Notes: generated by a model not told the origin, from the sequence alone. Counted from the stretch's first letter, positions 15,213-24,795 are shown. The stretch: DNA of 50,381 nt from Crocosphaera sp. (GCF_030064895.1 NZ_JASJEB010000113.1:1-50381), one strand, 5' to 3'. A program made the numbers and translations.

Positions 15213-18200
15213 CCCGATGTCTAACTTCTTATCCCCCCATCAATCATTAAATAAAGCATTCCTCAAAGTTAAACCCACTCGTCAACATTTCGAGCAGTTT
15301 AAACGTAATTTAAACCAATTACTAGATAATATCAAGGACACAGAATCAGAAGAATATAATAAAAATTTACTGCGAGACTTTCTCAAAGATACTTATTATC
15401 AAGATAATTATTTTATTAATACTAAATTTAGTAATGATTTAGTGATTCACACTGATAAAAGTGATACCAGTACAGTTGGGGTTATTATAGAGTGTAAGAA
15501 AACCAATAATATCAATGAAATGCCAAATTTAGAGCAGCTTAATGTCAAAGCATTACAGCAGTTGGTTTTATATTTCTTTCGAGAAAGAATTACAGGAAAT
15601 AATATTCATGTCAAACATTTAATTATTACTAATGTTTATGAGTGGTTCATTTTTGATGCACAAGAGTTTGAAAAATTATTTTATGATGATAAAGCTTTAG
15701 TTAAACAGTTTAATGAGTTTATCGATAAAAAGTTAAGCGGTACAAGTACGGACTTTTTCTATAAAGATATTGCTAAACCTGCTATCAGTGAAAAAGAAAA
15801 AGAATTAAAATTTGTTTATGTTAATCTACGGGAAGGTATAGACAATGAGAAACAGTTACGGGACTTATATAAGTTATTCTCTCCTGAACATTTATTAAAG
15901 TTACCCTTTCTCAATGATAGTAATAGTTTAGACAAAGAATTTTATAACGAGTTACTATATATTATTGGTTTGATCGAGGTTAAGGAGAAAAATAAGAAGT
16001 TAATTAAACGAAATAAAGCAGCAAAAAGAAACAGTGGATCATTAATAGAAAATACAATCACTCAACTACAAGGGTTAGATAAACTCTCAAGAATTAGTGA
16101 TCTTGAACAGTTTGGAGACGGTACAGACGAACAACTTTTTAATGTTAGTTTAGAGTTGGTGATTACTTGGGTTAACCGTATTCTCTTTTTAAAGTTATTA
16201 GAAGCACAACTTATTAATTATCATCAAGGAGATAAGTCATTTGCTTTTTTAAGTTTAGAGAAGATTAAAGACTATTCTGACTTAAATTTTCTCTTTTTTA
16301 ATGTCTTAGCTTGCGAAAATAGTCAAAGAAATGATGATATCAAGAAAAATTTTGGTAAGGTTCCCTATCTCAATAGTTCTTTATTTGAACCAACAAACTT
16401 AGAACACGAAACCATTGTTATTAGTAATCTTCAACAAGAAAATTTACCTATTTTTTCGGGGACAGTATTAAAAGATAAGGCAGGAAAAAAACGCACAGGA
16501 AACTTAAATGCACTACAATATTTATTTGAGTTTTTAGATGCTTATGATTTTAGTAGTGAGGGTTCCGAAGCAATACAGGAAGATAATAAACGGTTAATTA
16601 ATGCGTCGGTTTTGGGTTTAATTTTTGAGAAGATAAACGGTTATAAAGATGGTTCATTTTTTACTCCTGGTTTCATCACTATGTATATGTGTCGAGAAAC
16701 CATAAGACGGGGAGTTGTTGACAAGTTTAATGAGGTGAAAAAATGGAACTGTAACACCATTAATGATCTTTATAATAGGATTGATGATAAAGCAGAAGCA
16801 AACGAGATTATAAATAGTCTAAAAATTTGTGACCCTGCGGTGGGTTCCGGTCATTTTTTGGTGTCTGCTTTGAATGAAATTATTGCAATAAAAAGTGAAT
16901 TGAAAATATTACAAGATAAAGAGGGTAAGACTTTACGAGACTATAGGATAGAAGTGGTTAATGATGAGTTAGTCATTGAAGATGATAACGAAAGTTTGTT
17001 TGAATATAATCCTAAGAATAAGGAAAGTCAACGGGTACAAGAAACTTTATTTCATGAGAAACAGACTATTATCGAAAATTGTTTATTTGGGGTAGATATT
17101 AATCCCAACTCGGTTAAAATTTGTCGGTTACGGTTATGGATAGAGTTATTGAAAAATGCTTATTATAAAGGGTAAAATGAGTTAGAAACTTTACCTAATA
17201 TTGACATTAATATTAAATGCGGTAATTCTTTAATTAGTCGTTTTCCTTTAGATTCAGATTTAAAAGTAGCATTGAGTAAGAGTAAGTCAGACATTAATAC
17301 TTATCAAAATGCTGTACAAACTTATCGCAGTGCAAAAAGTAAGCAAGAAAAGCGAGAAATGGAAGGATTGATTACAAAAATAAAGGAGAATTTTAAAACA
17401 ACTTTATATGGTACTGATCCTAAAAAGGTTAAACTGAGAAAGTTAGAATCTGATTTATATTTATTACAGAATCAAACTGCATTATTTGAAGAAACAAAGA
17501 CAGAGAAGAAAAAGAAAGAAAAGAAGATGACCAAGTTACAAAATGACATAGATAAGTTAACCGTTGAGTTAGAAGAGATAGAAAGCGGTAAGTTATATCA
17601 AAATGCGTTTGAATGGCGTTTTGAATTTCCAGAAGTGTTAAATAATAAAGGTGATTTTGTTGGTTTTGATATCATTATTGGTAATCCTCCTTATATTCGT
17701 CAAGAAGAAATTAAAGCGTTTAAACCTTATTTGAAACAACAATATAGCTGTTACACAGGAGTTGCTGATTTATTCGTTTATTTCTATGAAAAAGCTTATA
17801 ATATTCTCAAGAAACAAGGGATATTAACTTATATTTCTTCTAATAAATACTTTCGCTCAGGATATGGGGAAAAATTGCGCTCATTTTTAACAACAAACAC
17901 CACTATTCATACTTTAATAGACTTTGGTGATGCACCAGTATTTGAAGAAGCGATCGCTTATCCTAGTATCATCGTAACACAAGCTGAAACCTTGTTAAAA
18001 GAAAGTCAAACTATTAATGTTTTAAACTGGAAAACAGATAATTCTATTGATGATTTTGTGACTATTTTAGATCAAGATAGTTTTACTCTACAGCAACAAG
18101 ATTTAATGTCAGAAGGATGGAGGTTAGAATCTTCAGACGTTTTACAGTTATTAAATAAGTTGAGAAATGCAGGAATACCATTAGGGGAATATGTTGACGG

Positions 18201-18999
18201 GAGGTTTTATTATGGTATTAAAACAGGGTTTAATGAAGCTTTTGTTATTAACAAAGAAACTAGAAATAGATTAATTACTGAACATTCTTCTTCCGCAGAG
18301 GTTTTAAAACCGTTTTTAAGAGGAAGAGATGTTAAACGATGGGTTATTAATAATCCTGAGTTATGGTTAATTTTTATTCCTTGGCATTTTCCACTACATG
18401 AAGATAATAGTATTGTTGGTGCTTCTATGCAAGCAGAAGAAGCATTTCAATATCAATATCCTGCTATTTATAATCATCTTTATCAGTTTAAAGATAAACT
18501 ATCAGCTAGAAATAAAGCAGAAACAGGTATTAGATATGAATGGTATGCTTTACAAAGATATGCAGCAAGTTATTATAGTGAATTTGAAAATAACAAAATA
18601 ATATATCCTAATATTTGCAAACAAAATGAATTTGCTTGGGATGAACATAATTATTTAGTTAATCAAAAAGCATTTATTATCTCTAGTGATTCAAAATATT
18701 TATTAGGAGTTTTAAATTCAAATGTTGTTATGTGGTTATTTACTCAATTATTAGCAAAATTACAAAATGATTTTTATGAACCCAGTAGAATCTTTATGAA
18801 ACATTTTCCTATCCCAAAAGCAACAAATAAGCAAGACACTGAGATTACAGAAATAGTCAATAAAATAATCAAAATAAAAAATAATAACCCTGATACAGAT
18901 GTCAGTCACTTAGAGTCAGAAATAGATAAAATAGTCTATGAATTATATGGATTAACCCCCGAAGAGATTGCTATAGTAGACGGTGGTTTAACAAAATAA
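15202..18999 (+). pseudogene. Type IIG restriction-modification enzyme (Eco57I-like), split by one TAA
   Basis: Both halves lie in one frame of 1266 codons. Residues 1-120 hold a PD-(D/E)xK pattern (D79, then IIECKK with E97 and K99). Residue ~543 begins DPAVGSGHFL (SAM-binding motif I), and about residue 823 has IIIGNPPYIRQ (catalytic NPPY of N6-adenine methylases). A target-recognition region follows. TAA at 17173-17175 follows NAYYKG and the frame continues NELETLPNIDINIKCGNSL, which is conserved family sequence, so this is a point nonsense mutation rather than an indel. As it stands a nuclease-plus-motif-I fragment (657 aa) would be made; the second half has no clear ribosome-binding site. 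The start could also be ATG 15217. Confidence 0.88.
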
Positions 19000-19061
19000 G
19001 CAAAATCAAAGACAAATTAACAAAAAATGCTTATAATAGATAATAAAAGCTAAAAAACATC

Positions 19062-19307
19062 ATGAGTAAAATAGTCAGTCTTACCATTCCCGATAACTTA
19101 TATGAAACCATAACTAAAATTGCCAAAAATAAAGGTCAAACCTCAGAAAGCTTAATTATGGAATGTGTAGAAAACTCATTCGTTTCTCTAGAGAATGACC
19201 CCTTAGAACCCTTCATTGGTATAATTGATAGTCAAGGGTCAGATTGGTCTGAAAAACACGATCAATATTTAGGACAAGCAGTATTAGATAACAATAATAA
19301 TCAATAA
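19062..19307 (+). CDS. VapB-like antitoxin (CopG/RHH type)
   Basis: The 81-aa protein opens MSKIVSLTIPDNLYETITKIAKNKGQTSES, a ribbon-helix-helix DNA-binding pattern, and ends in an acidic tail. Its TAA stop is immediately followed by the ATG of the PIN gene. A TATAAT at 19032-19037 may be its promoter -10 box. Confidence 0.85.
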   Translation: MSKIVSLTIPDNLYETITKIAKNKGQTSESLIMECVENSFVSLENDPLEPFIGIIDSQGSDWSEKHDQYLGQAVLDNNNNQ

Positions 19308-19724
19308 ATGACACCTATTTTTGCTGATACGTCTGGTTGGGCAAATATTTTAGATCGTTCTCAACCATTGCACCCTCTAGCTGTACAATTATATCAAATA
19401 GCTCGTCAAAATGGGCAGAAGATAATCACAACTAACTATATTATTACTGAATTAGTTGCATTATTGACAAGTCCTTTACGCATTCCTAGAAAAACAACAA
19501 TTTCCTTGATTCAAAGTCTTAAGTCATCACCCTATATAGAAGTCATTCATATTAGTAGTGACTTAGATACAAAAGCATGGGAACTATTGATAAATCGTGT
19601 CGATAAAGAGTGGAGTTTAGTAGATTGTTCTAGTTTTGTACTTATGCAAGAAATGAAACTTTCTGAAGCATTAACAACTGATCATCATTTTGAACAAGCT
19701 GGATTTATTCGTTTACTCAAATAA
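19308..19724 (+). CDS. PIN-domain VapC-type toxin
   Basis: The 138-aa PIN protein starts MTPIFADTSGWANILDRSQP (first Asp), has NYIITELVALL (Glu), EWSLVDCSSFVLMQ (third acidic) and ALTTDHHFEQAGF (last Asp-His). All four catalytic acidic positions are present. VapC toxins cleave tRNA or rRNA. The first copy of the 156-bp repeat begins 12 bp after its stop. Confidence 0.9.
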   Translation: MTPIFADTSGWANILDRSQPLHPLAVQLYQIARQNGQKIITTNYIITELVALLTSPLRIPRKTTISLIQSLKSSPYIEVIHISSDLDTKAWELLINRVDKEWSLVDCSSFVLMQEMKLSEALTTDHHFEQAGFIRLLK

Positions 19725-19736
19725 CTGCAATGTTGT

Positions 19737-19892
19737 TGGGACTGTTTCATCTCGTCTCTTCTATTACTTAAAAACAGAGGTTACAAGCGCACACCTTTCC
19801 CATTCTGTATAGAATATCATGTCAAGTCAACCGAAAGCAAGCATTTTTAACATTAATTTATCATCAATCTTGCCTAGCTGTTGCGCTATAGT
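19737..19892 (+). repeat. 156-bp repeat, copy A
   Basis: This is the first of three colinear copies without visible indels (others at 20687 and 21307). It opens ACTGTTTCAT and ends TTGCGCTATAGT, with a highly conserved middle (AGAATATCATGTCAAGTCAA, then AAGCAAGCATTTTT). It lies between the PIN toxin and the next antitoxin. No ORF or clear terminal inverted repeats. Confidence 0.92.
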
Positions 19893-19989
19893 ATTATGAA
19901 CCCATCATCCCTAAAGTTGCCAAAACAAACAGCGATCGCCCACAATAACGAATATGATAAATTGTAGTTACAGAGGAAATAGTGTCAAT

Positions 19990-20274
19990 ATGATGAAAAT
20001 CTCAGAAATCGCATCAGAAAAAATAGATACACTCCCCCTTGATAAACAACAACAAGTTTTAGACTTTATCGAGTTTATACAATCAAAAATAGAACCTGAA
20101 ACAATGGATAATTCAGTAAAAACAAATAAAAAACAACAAAAAACAGTTCTAGAAAAAATCGGAGGTTATCCTAACTTTTTACTAGAAAGTTCTGGAAATT
20201 TATCAGATAGAGATATTCGTAAAAAAATAATAGCAGATAAAATCAAAGAAAAACACCAAAAAAGACATAAATAA
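19990..20274 (+). CDS. DUF2281-like antitoxin
   Basis: I start it at ATG 19990 (MMKISEIASEKIDTLPLDKQQQVLDFIEFIQSK) because AGAGGA lies ~10 bp upstream; an upstream ATG at 19954 lacks one. The LPLDKQQQVLDFIEFI helix is the DUF2281 signature of small antitoxins. The product is about 94 aa and its basic C-terminus ends KEKHQKRHK. It is followed after 5 bp by a PIN gene that is frameshifted. Confidence 0.82.
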   Translation: MMKISEIASEKIDTLPLDKQQQVLDFIEFIQSKIEPETMDNSVKTNKKQQKTVLEKIGGYPNFLLESSGNLSDRDIRKKIIADKIKEKHQKRHK

Positions 20275-20279
20275 AAATA

Positions 20280-20676
20280 ATGAATAACTATCCTTTTATT
20301 TTAATAGATACAGGAATTATAGTTGCTTTTTATGATATTCAAGATTATTATCATCAACAAGTTCTGGATTTTTTTAACACTTGTAACAGTCAACTAATTA
20401 CTACTATTGCTTGTGTCACAGAAGTTATGTGGTTACTATCACCTAATATTCAAGTACAAAATGAGTTTTTACTAGCATTAGAAAAAGAAGCATTTATTTG
20501 TGAACATTTACTTCCATCAGATTATCAAAGAATTAGTCAATTTTACTGACTTATCCCTTATTGTCATCTCCGAAAGATTAAACATATCAGAGATTGCTAC
20601 TTTAGATAAAGACTTTGATGTTTATCGACGTTATCGCAAAAAACCTTTTAATCGAGTATTTTTCCCTCAGCGATAA
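20280..20676 (+). pseudogene. PIN-domain toxin, frameshifted
   Basis: The first 89 codons read MNNYPFILIDTGIIVAFYDIQDYYHQQV, a PIN start, then stop at 20547-20549. In the +1 frame directly after it the sequence continues DLSLIVISERLNISEIATLDKDFDVYR and ends at 20676, the usual PIN C-terminus with the last acidic motif. Several residues of the expected DLPxDxADASL segment are also missing, so a small deletion caused the shift. The antitoxin gene upstream is intact, as expected when a toxin decays first. Confidence 0.87.
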
Positions 20677-20686
20677 CTCCATAATT

Positions 20687-20842
20687 GGGGACTGTTTCAT
20701 TTCTTCTCTTCTTTGACTCACAAACAGAGGTTGTAAGCGAACACCTTTTCCACTATGTAAAGAATATCATGTCAAGTCAACCAAAAGCAAGCATTTTTTA
20801 CATTAATTTATCATCAGTCTTACCTAACTGTTGCGCTATAGT
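20687..20842 (+). repeat. 156-bp repeat, copy B
   Basis: Second copy, same length and order as copy A with scattered substitutions. It begins 11 bp after the broken PIN gene and ends 37 bp before the hicB start. Confidence 0.92.
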
Positions 20843-20878
20843 AAAGTAACTAAGGTCAACAAAATAGAGATAATAATC

Positions 20879-21112
20879 ATGATTGAAGACTCTTATAAAA
20901 TAAATGTTGTCATCGAAAAAGATGAATATGGTTATTACGCATATTGTCCACAACTAGAAGGGTGTCAAACCCAAGGAGACACCATAGAAGAAGTTAAAAC
21001 TAATATAACTGAAGCAATAGAACTTTATTTATCCACTTTGTCCGAGGAAGAAAAAACAGAAAGATTAAGTCAAGAAATTATAACAATGACGATGGAGGTA
21101 AAAGTTGCCTAA
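20879..21112 (+). CDS. hicB: HicB-type antitoxin
   Basis: The 77-aa product (MIEDSYKINVVIEKDEYGYYAYCPQLEGC) has the HicB RNase-H-like fold motif YxAYCPQLEGCxTQGDTxEE. I use ATG 20879; the open frame reaches back into repeat B. The short form without a DNA-binding tail means autoregulation may need another factor. hicA overlaps its 3' end by 8 bp. Confidence 0.9.
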   Translation: MIEDSYKINVVIEKDEYGYYAYCPQLEGCQTQGDTIEEVKTNITEAIELYLSTLSEEEKTERLSQEIITMTMEVKVA

Positions 21113-21302
21113 ACTTCCCAGATTAACTGCAAAAGAAGCTGAAAAACTGTTGTTAGATGCAGGTTTTGTCCAAATAAGAAGTCAAGGAAGTCATCGGATC
21201 TATTTTAAAGACAATATCAGAGTTGTTATCCCTTTTCATTCAGGAAAAATATTACACCCCAAAATTGTTAAGCAAGTCTTAAATGCAATTGAAAATTCTT
21301 GA
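21105..21302 (+). CDS. hicA: HicA-type mRNA interferase toxin
   Basis: The 65-aa protein (PKLPRLTAKEAEKLLLDAGFVQIRSQGSHRIYF) has the catalytic GSH and the VVIPFHSGKILHPKIVKQVL strand-helix of the double-stranded-RNA-binding-like HicA fold. The only usable start is TTG 21105, supported by a strong GGAGG about 7 bp upstream inside hicB. Order hicB-hicA is common in cyanobacteria. Repeat copy C starts 5 bp downstream. Confidence 0.92.
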   Translation: MPKLPRLTAKEAEKLLLDAGFVQIRSQGSHRIYFKDNIRVVIPFHSGKILHPKIVKQVLNAIENS

Positions 21303-21306
21303 GTTT

Positions 21307-21462
21307 GGGTACTGTTTTATTTCTTCTCTTCCTTGACTCACAAACAGAGTTTGTAAGCGCACACTTTTTCCACCATGCAAAGAATATCATGTCAAGTCAA
21401 GCAAAAGCAAGCATTTTTAACATTAATTTATCATCAGTCTTGCCCAACTATTGCGCAATAGT
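21307..21462 (+). repeat. 156-bp repeat, copy C
   Basis: Third copy, ending TTGCGCAATAGT. It follows hicA directly and lies about 150 bp before glmS. The remaining gap (21463-21608) shows no ORF. Confidence 0.92.
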
Positions 21463-21608
21463 TTGATATTGAAACAGAAAAGACATAAATCACGTCTTAT
21501 GTAGCCTATGACCATCAGATAAGTCATCTATTAATCATCGAACCCTGGTCATTGTCAGCATCATCATCGAAAATTAATCAATTAATCATCTAAGCTATAT
21601 ATAAAATT

Positions 21609-23495
21609 ATGTGTGGAATTGTGGGCTATATTGGCACAAAAACAGCAACCGATGTCTTAATCGACGGTTTAGAACGACTAGAATACAGAGGCTATGACTC
21701 AGCCGGTATTGCTACAGTATTAGAAGGTAATATCCACTGTACTCGAGCCAAAGGCAAACTCTATAACCTTCGAGAAAAATTAGAACGAGAAGTCAACCCC
21801 TCGCAAATGGGTATTGGTCACACCCGTTGGGCCACCCACGGTAAACCCGAAGAACATAACGCCCACCCTCATCGTGATAATAGCCAAAGATTGGCCGTTG
21901 TGCAGAACGGTATTATCGAAAATCATCAAGAATTAAGGGAGGAATTAATTAATAATGGGTGTGAGTTTGCCTCCGAAACCGATACAGAAGTAATACCCCA
22001 TTTAATCGCCCAATATCTACCCGAAACCTTCGATTATGATGGCTTATTAGAAGCTGTCCAAAAAGCGATCCATCGTCTCAATGGGTCCTTTGCGATCGCC
22101 GTTATTTGTGCAGATTACCCCGATGAAATCATTGTCGCACGACATCAAGCACCCTTAATTATTGGCTTTGGCCAAGGGGAATTTTTCTGCGCTTCCGACG
22201 TGACTGCAGTAGTCCCTCATACCCATGCAGTTTTATCCCTGGAAAACGGTGAAATTGCCCGTTTAACCCCCCTCGGCGTAGAAGTTTACGATTTTGACCT
22301 AAAACGTCTGAGAAAGCTACCTAGAACCCTCGACTGGAACTTTACTACTGTTGAAAAACAAGGGTTTCGTCACTTCATGCTCAAAGAAATATATGAGCAA
22401 CCTTCCGTGGTTAGAAGTTGTTTAGAAACCTATTTAGATGCGAGTTGGAGTGTTGAAAAAGCAGAAGAAAAAAGCCCTATTAATTTAGGTTTAGCCGGTG
22501 AACTTTGTGACAACGTAGATTATATTCAAATTGTTGCTTGTGGGACCAGTTGGAATGCTAGTATGGTAGGTAAATATTTGCTGGAACAGTTAGCAGGTAT
22601 TCCCACAATGGTACAGTATGCTTCAGAGTTTCGTTATTCTCCTGCACCGATGTTAAGAAATACCCTAACTATTGGTGTAACACAGTCAGGAGAAACCGCC
22701 GATACTTTAGCTGCATTAGAGATGGAAAAACAGCGCAGAATGGGCTTAGAATCTCCATACAATGCACGAATTTTAGGCATTACTAACCGTCCCGAAAGTA
22801 CCCTTGCTCACATGGTAGATAGGATTATTAATACTCAAGCAGGGATTGAGATTGGAGTTGCTGCAACTAAGAGTTTTATTGCACAATTAATGGGCTTTTA
22901 TTGCTTAGGAATAGAGTTAGCTTATCGTCGTAAACATTTAAGTTTCGATAAGTTAGAAAGTTTAGTTAAAGGGTTAAGAGAATTACCCAATCAAATCGAA
23001 CTAATTTTAAGCCAACAAGAAAAACAAATCGAAGAATTAGCACACGAATTTATTGATACTCAAGACTTTATTTTCTTAGGCAGAGGGATTAATTTTCCTA
23101 TTGCTTTAGAAGGGGCATTAAAATTAAAAGAAATCAGTTATATTCATGCAGAAGGCTATCCAGCAGGGGAAATGAAACACGGTCCCATTGCTTTATTAGA
23201 TTCTAAAGTTCCTGTAGTTGCTATTGCCATGCCAGGAGATGTTCATGATAAAGTATTATCCAATGCACAAGAAGCAAAAGCCAGGGATGCAAGGTTAATT
23301 GGGGTTACTCCTGTTGATGATAATGAGGCGAGAGCAACCTTTGATGACTTGTTATTTGTTCCCCATGTAGATGAACTTTTATCTCCCATTATTGCCGTCA
23401 TTCCCTTACAATTATTAGCCTATCATATTGCTGCAAGAAGAGGGTTAGATGTCGATCAACCTCGGAATTTAGCTAAGAGTGTTACAGTGGAATAA
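21609..23495 (+). CDS. glmS: Glutamine-fructose-6-phosphate aminotransferase (isomerizing)
   Basis: GlmS makes glucosamine-6-phosphate from fructose-6-phosphate and glutamine, the first step to UDP-GlcNAc for peptidoglycan and lipopolysaccharide. The 628-aa product begins MCGIVGYIG, with Cys2 as the glutaminase nucleophile, then HTRWATHGKPEEHNAHPH. Two SIS domains follow (ACGTSWNASMVGKYLLE and TQSGETADTLAALE in the first; LGRGINFPIALEGALKLKE in the second) and the C-terminus is DQPRNLAKSVTVE. Every expected segment is present. I see no glmS ribozyme or operator upstream. Confidence 0.98.
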   Translation: MCGIVGYIGTKTATDVLIDGLERLEYRGYDSAGIATVLEGNIHCTRAKGKLYNLREKLEREVNPSQMGIGHTRWATHGKPEEHNAHPHRDNSQRLAVVQNGIIENHQELREELINNGCEFASETDTEVIPHLIAQYLPETFDYDGLLEAVQKAIHRLNGSFAIAVICADYPDEIIVARHQAPLIIGFGQGEFFCASDVTAVVPHTHAVLSLENGEIARLTPLGVEVYDFDLKRLRKLPRTLDWNFTTVEKQGFRHFMLKEIYEQPSVVRSCLETYLDASWSVEKAEEKSPINLGLAGELCDNVDYIQIVACGTSWNASMVGKYLLEQLAGIPTMVQYASEFRYSPAPMLRNTLTIGVTQSGETADTLAALEMEKQRRMGLESPYNARILGITNRPESTLAHMVDRIINTQAGIEIGVAATKSFIAQLMGFYCLGIELAYRRKHLSFDKLESLVKGLRELPNQIELILSQQEKQIEELAHEFIDTQDFIFLGRGINFPIALEGALKLKEISYIHAEGYPAGEMKHGPIALLDSKVPVVAIAMPGDVHDKVLSNAQEAKARDARLIGVTPVDDNEARATFDDLLFVPHVDELLSPIIAVIPLQLLAYHIAARRGLDVDQPRNLAKSVTVE

Positions 23496-23500
23496 TAAAG

Positions 23501-23725
23501 CTATTTTATTATTTCATTGTATTCATTTAAATCGTCTTGGGGAAGTTGTCTTATCTCTTTAAAGATATCATCAACTGACTGATTTTCTAACCATTGATGA
23601 CGTTCTTTTGTATAGTCACCTTCTCCCGATTTTAAATATTGAATAAAACACAGGGTATCAACAACTCCTAGAGAGTCGATTAAAGCTTGATACCCTTTTT
23701 TGATAACTTCAGATTGAGTTTTCAT
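23501..23725 (-). CDS. Unknown small protein, possibly antitoxin-like
   Basis: The 74-aa product (MKTQSEVIKKGYQALIDSLGVVDTLCFIQYLKSGEGDYTKERHQWL) is helical, with an acidic C-terminus. I recognise similar short proteins scattered in cyanobacterial genomes near toxin-antitoxin genes but know no function. It converges on glmS with a 5-bp gap and lies 36 bp downstream of the broken PIN module on the same strand. Confidence 0.6.
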   Translation of the reverse strand: MKTQSEVIKKGYQALIDSLGVVDTLCFIQYLKSGEGDYTKERHQWLENQSVDDIFKEIRQLPQDDLNEYNEIIK

Positions 23726-23761
23726 CGTTAATTTTCTGAATGTTTAATGCTACGATTTAAC

Positions 23762-24178
23762 CTAATTGCCCAATAAAAAATCATTAACCTTCACAATATT
23801 AATTGATTGAAAGGGATGTAAAATTAATAAGTCTTGATCACCTATAATGATAGATTCTGCTCGACCATTAACCGCTAATTCTAGATATTTATTATCTTTA
23901 GGATCTCGACAAATATCGGTAACAAAACTCATCTCTAGAATAAATTAAACGGTTTGAGATAAATCCAACAAAAATTGTCGTCGTTCTTCAAAGGTAATAT
24001 ATTGGTCAAATTTAGGACGAAATAAGACAGTTTCTAGTTCTTGCCAAGTAGCAGGGGATACGATAATAATTCCTAGTTTTTGAGCTTTTTTTAAAGCCTT
24101 ATAAGGTTTACTATTGGTGGATAACACTGAACTGATAATGATATTAGTATCCAAAACAAATCGTCTATTCATCTTCAT
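23762..24178 (-). pseudogene. PIN-domain toxin with in-frame TAA
   Basis: The frame of 139 codons equals the intact paralogue at 14793-15212 in length. It reads RRFVLDTNIIISSVL ... FDQYITFEERRQFLLDLSQTV, then TAA at 23945-23947, then FILEMSFVTDICRDPKDNKYLELAVNGRAESIIIGDQDLLIL. The third and fourth acidic motifs follow the stop, so the truncated 77-aa product lacks a complete active site. A CAA-to-TAA transition is the simplest cause. The antitoxin gene upstream is intact. Confidence 0.9.
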
Positions 24179-24413
24179 TTAAAAGAGATTCTAATATTTC
24201 TGGTGTTAATCCCCTCTCTTTCGTTTTTTGTCCAATAGTATCCATTGTTTTATATAATTTATCTAGGGATTCTTGTCTCGATATGGTTGAAGATTGAAGG
24301 TAAAAGGCAATTTTTGCCTCTATTTTATGCCGTTCTTCTTCGGTTGCATTCCAGTAATTTTCAGCAACATCTAAGGGAACTTTTATGTAAATTTCTGCTT
24401 GATTATTAATCAT
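24165..24413 (-). CDS. Antitoxin, paralogue of the 14585 antitoxin
   Basis: The 82-aa product ends KERGLTPEILESLLNEDE, matching the end of the 73-aa antitoxin at 14585-14806. It overlaps the broken PIN gene by 14 bp, the same overlap as in the intact module, so the two loci are duplicated modules of one family. Confidence 0.85.
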   Translation of the reverse strand: MINNQAEIYIKVPLDVAENYWNATEEERHKIEAKIAFYLQSSTISRQESLDKLYKTMDTIGQKTKERGLTPEILESLLNEDE

Positions 24414-24503
24414 AATTATATTTCCTTTAGATCGTCTAATACATCTTACTCAATATATTATACTAAATTGTGTACAGATTTTTTTCTAATGTGATCGCTG
24501 TTT

Positions 24504-24740
24504 ATGACCGTAACTGAGCTTGATCTACAATCTTATCTAAAACTTGTTGAAATTGTTAAAGATATTCCTAAACAAGATTTTTGGACAGCTTATGATGCAG
24601 AAGCAGATGTTCTTTATATCAATTTTCATCAACCTGCTTTACCTGCTGATGATAGCGAGTTAACTGATGATGATATTATTATTCGTTATCAAAGAAATGA
24701 AATTATTGGATTAAGTATTCTTAATGTTAGGACACAATAG
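24504..24740 (+). CDS. DUF2283-family protein
   Basis: The 78-aa product has FWTAYDAEADVLYINFHQPALPADDSELTDDDIIIRYQRNEIIGLSILN, a clear DUF2283 pattern (YDxxADxLYIxF ... GLxILN). DUF2283 genes often sit beside DUF4258-type toxins and may act as antitoxins; no partner is visible here. A REP-like palindrome starts 7 bp after the stop. Confidence 0.85.
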   Translation: MTVTELDLQSYLKLVEIVKDIPKQDFWTAYDAEADVLYINFHQPALPADDSELTDDDIIIRYQRNEIIGLSILNVRTQ

Positions 24741-24747
24741 ATTATCG

Positions 24748-24795
24748 GTGTTGGGTTTCGTTTCTCAACCCAACCTACAAGATCAGCGATCGCAC
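24748..24795 (+). repeat. REP-like palindrome, copy 3
   Basis: GTGTTGGGTTTCG and CAACCCAAC arms, then CTACAAGATCAG and a HIP1 octamer GCGATCGC. This is the fullest plus-orientation copy. Confidence 0.88.

Noticed and set aside
19737-21462. Integron-type cassette array with attC sites
   Set aside because: The repeats lack the paired inverted core sites of attC, and no integron integrase is in the window. The cassette resemblance is kept only as an observation.
6486-23947. Genome-wide recoding of TAA to an amino acid
   Set aside because: Core genes such as aroQ and glmS end normally with TAA, so any readthrough would have to be local.
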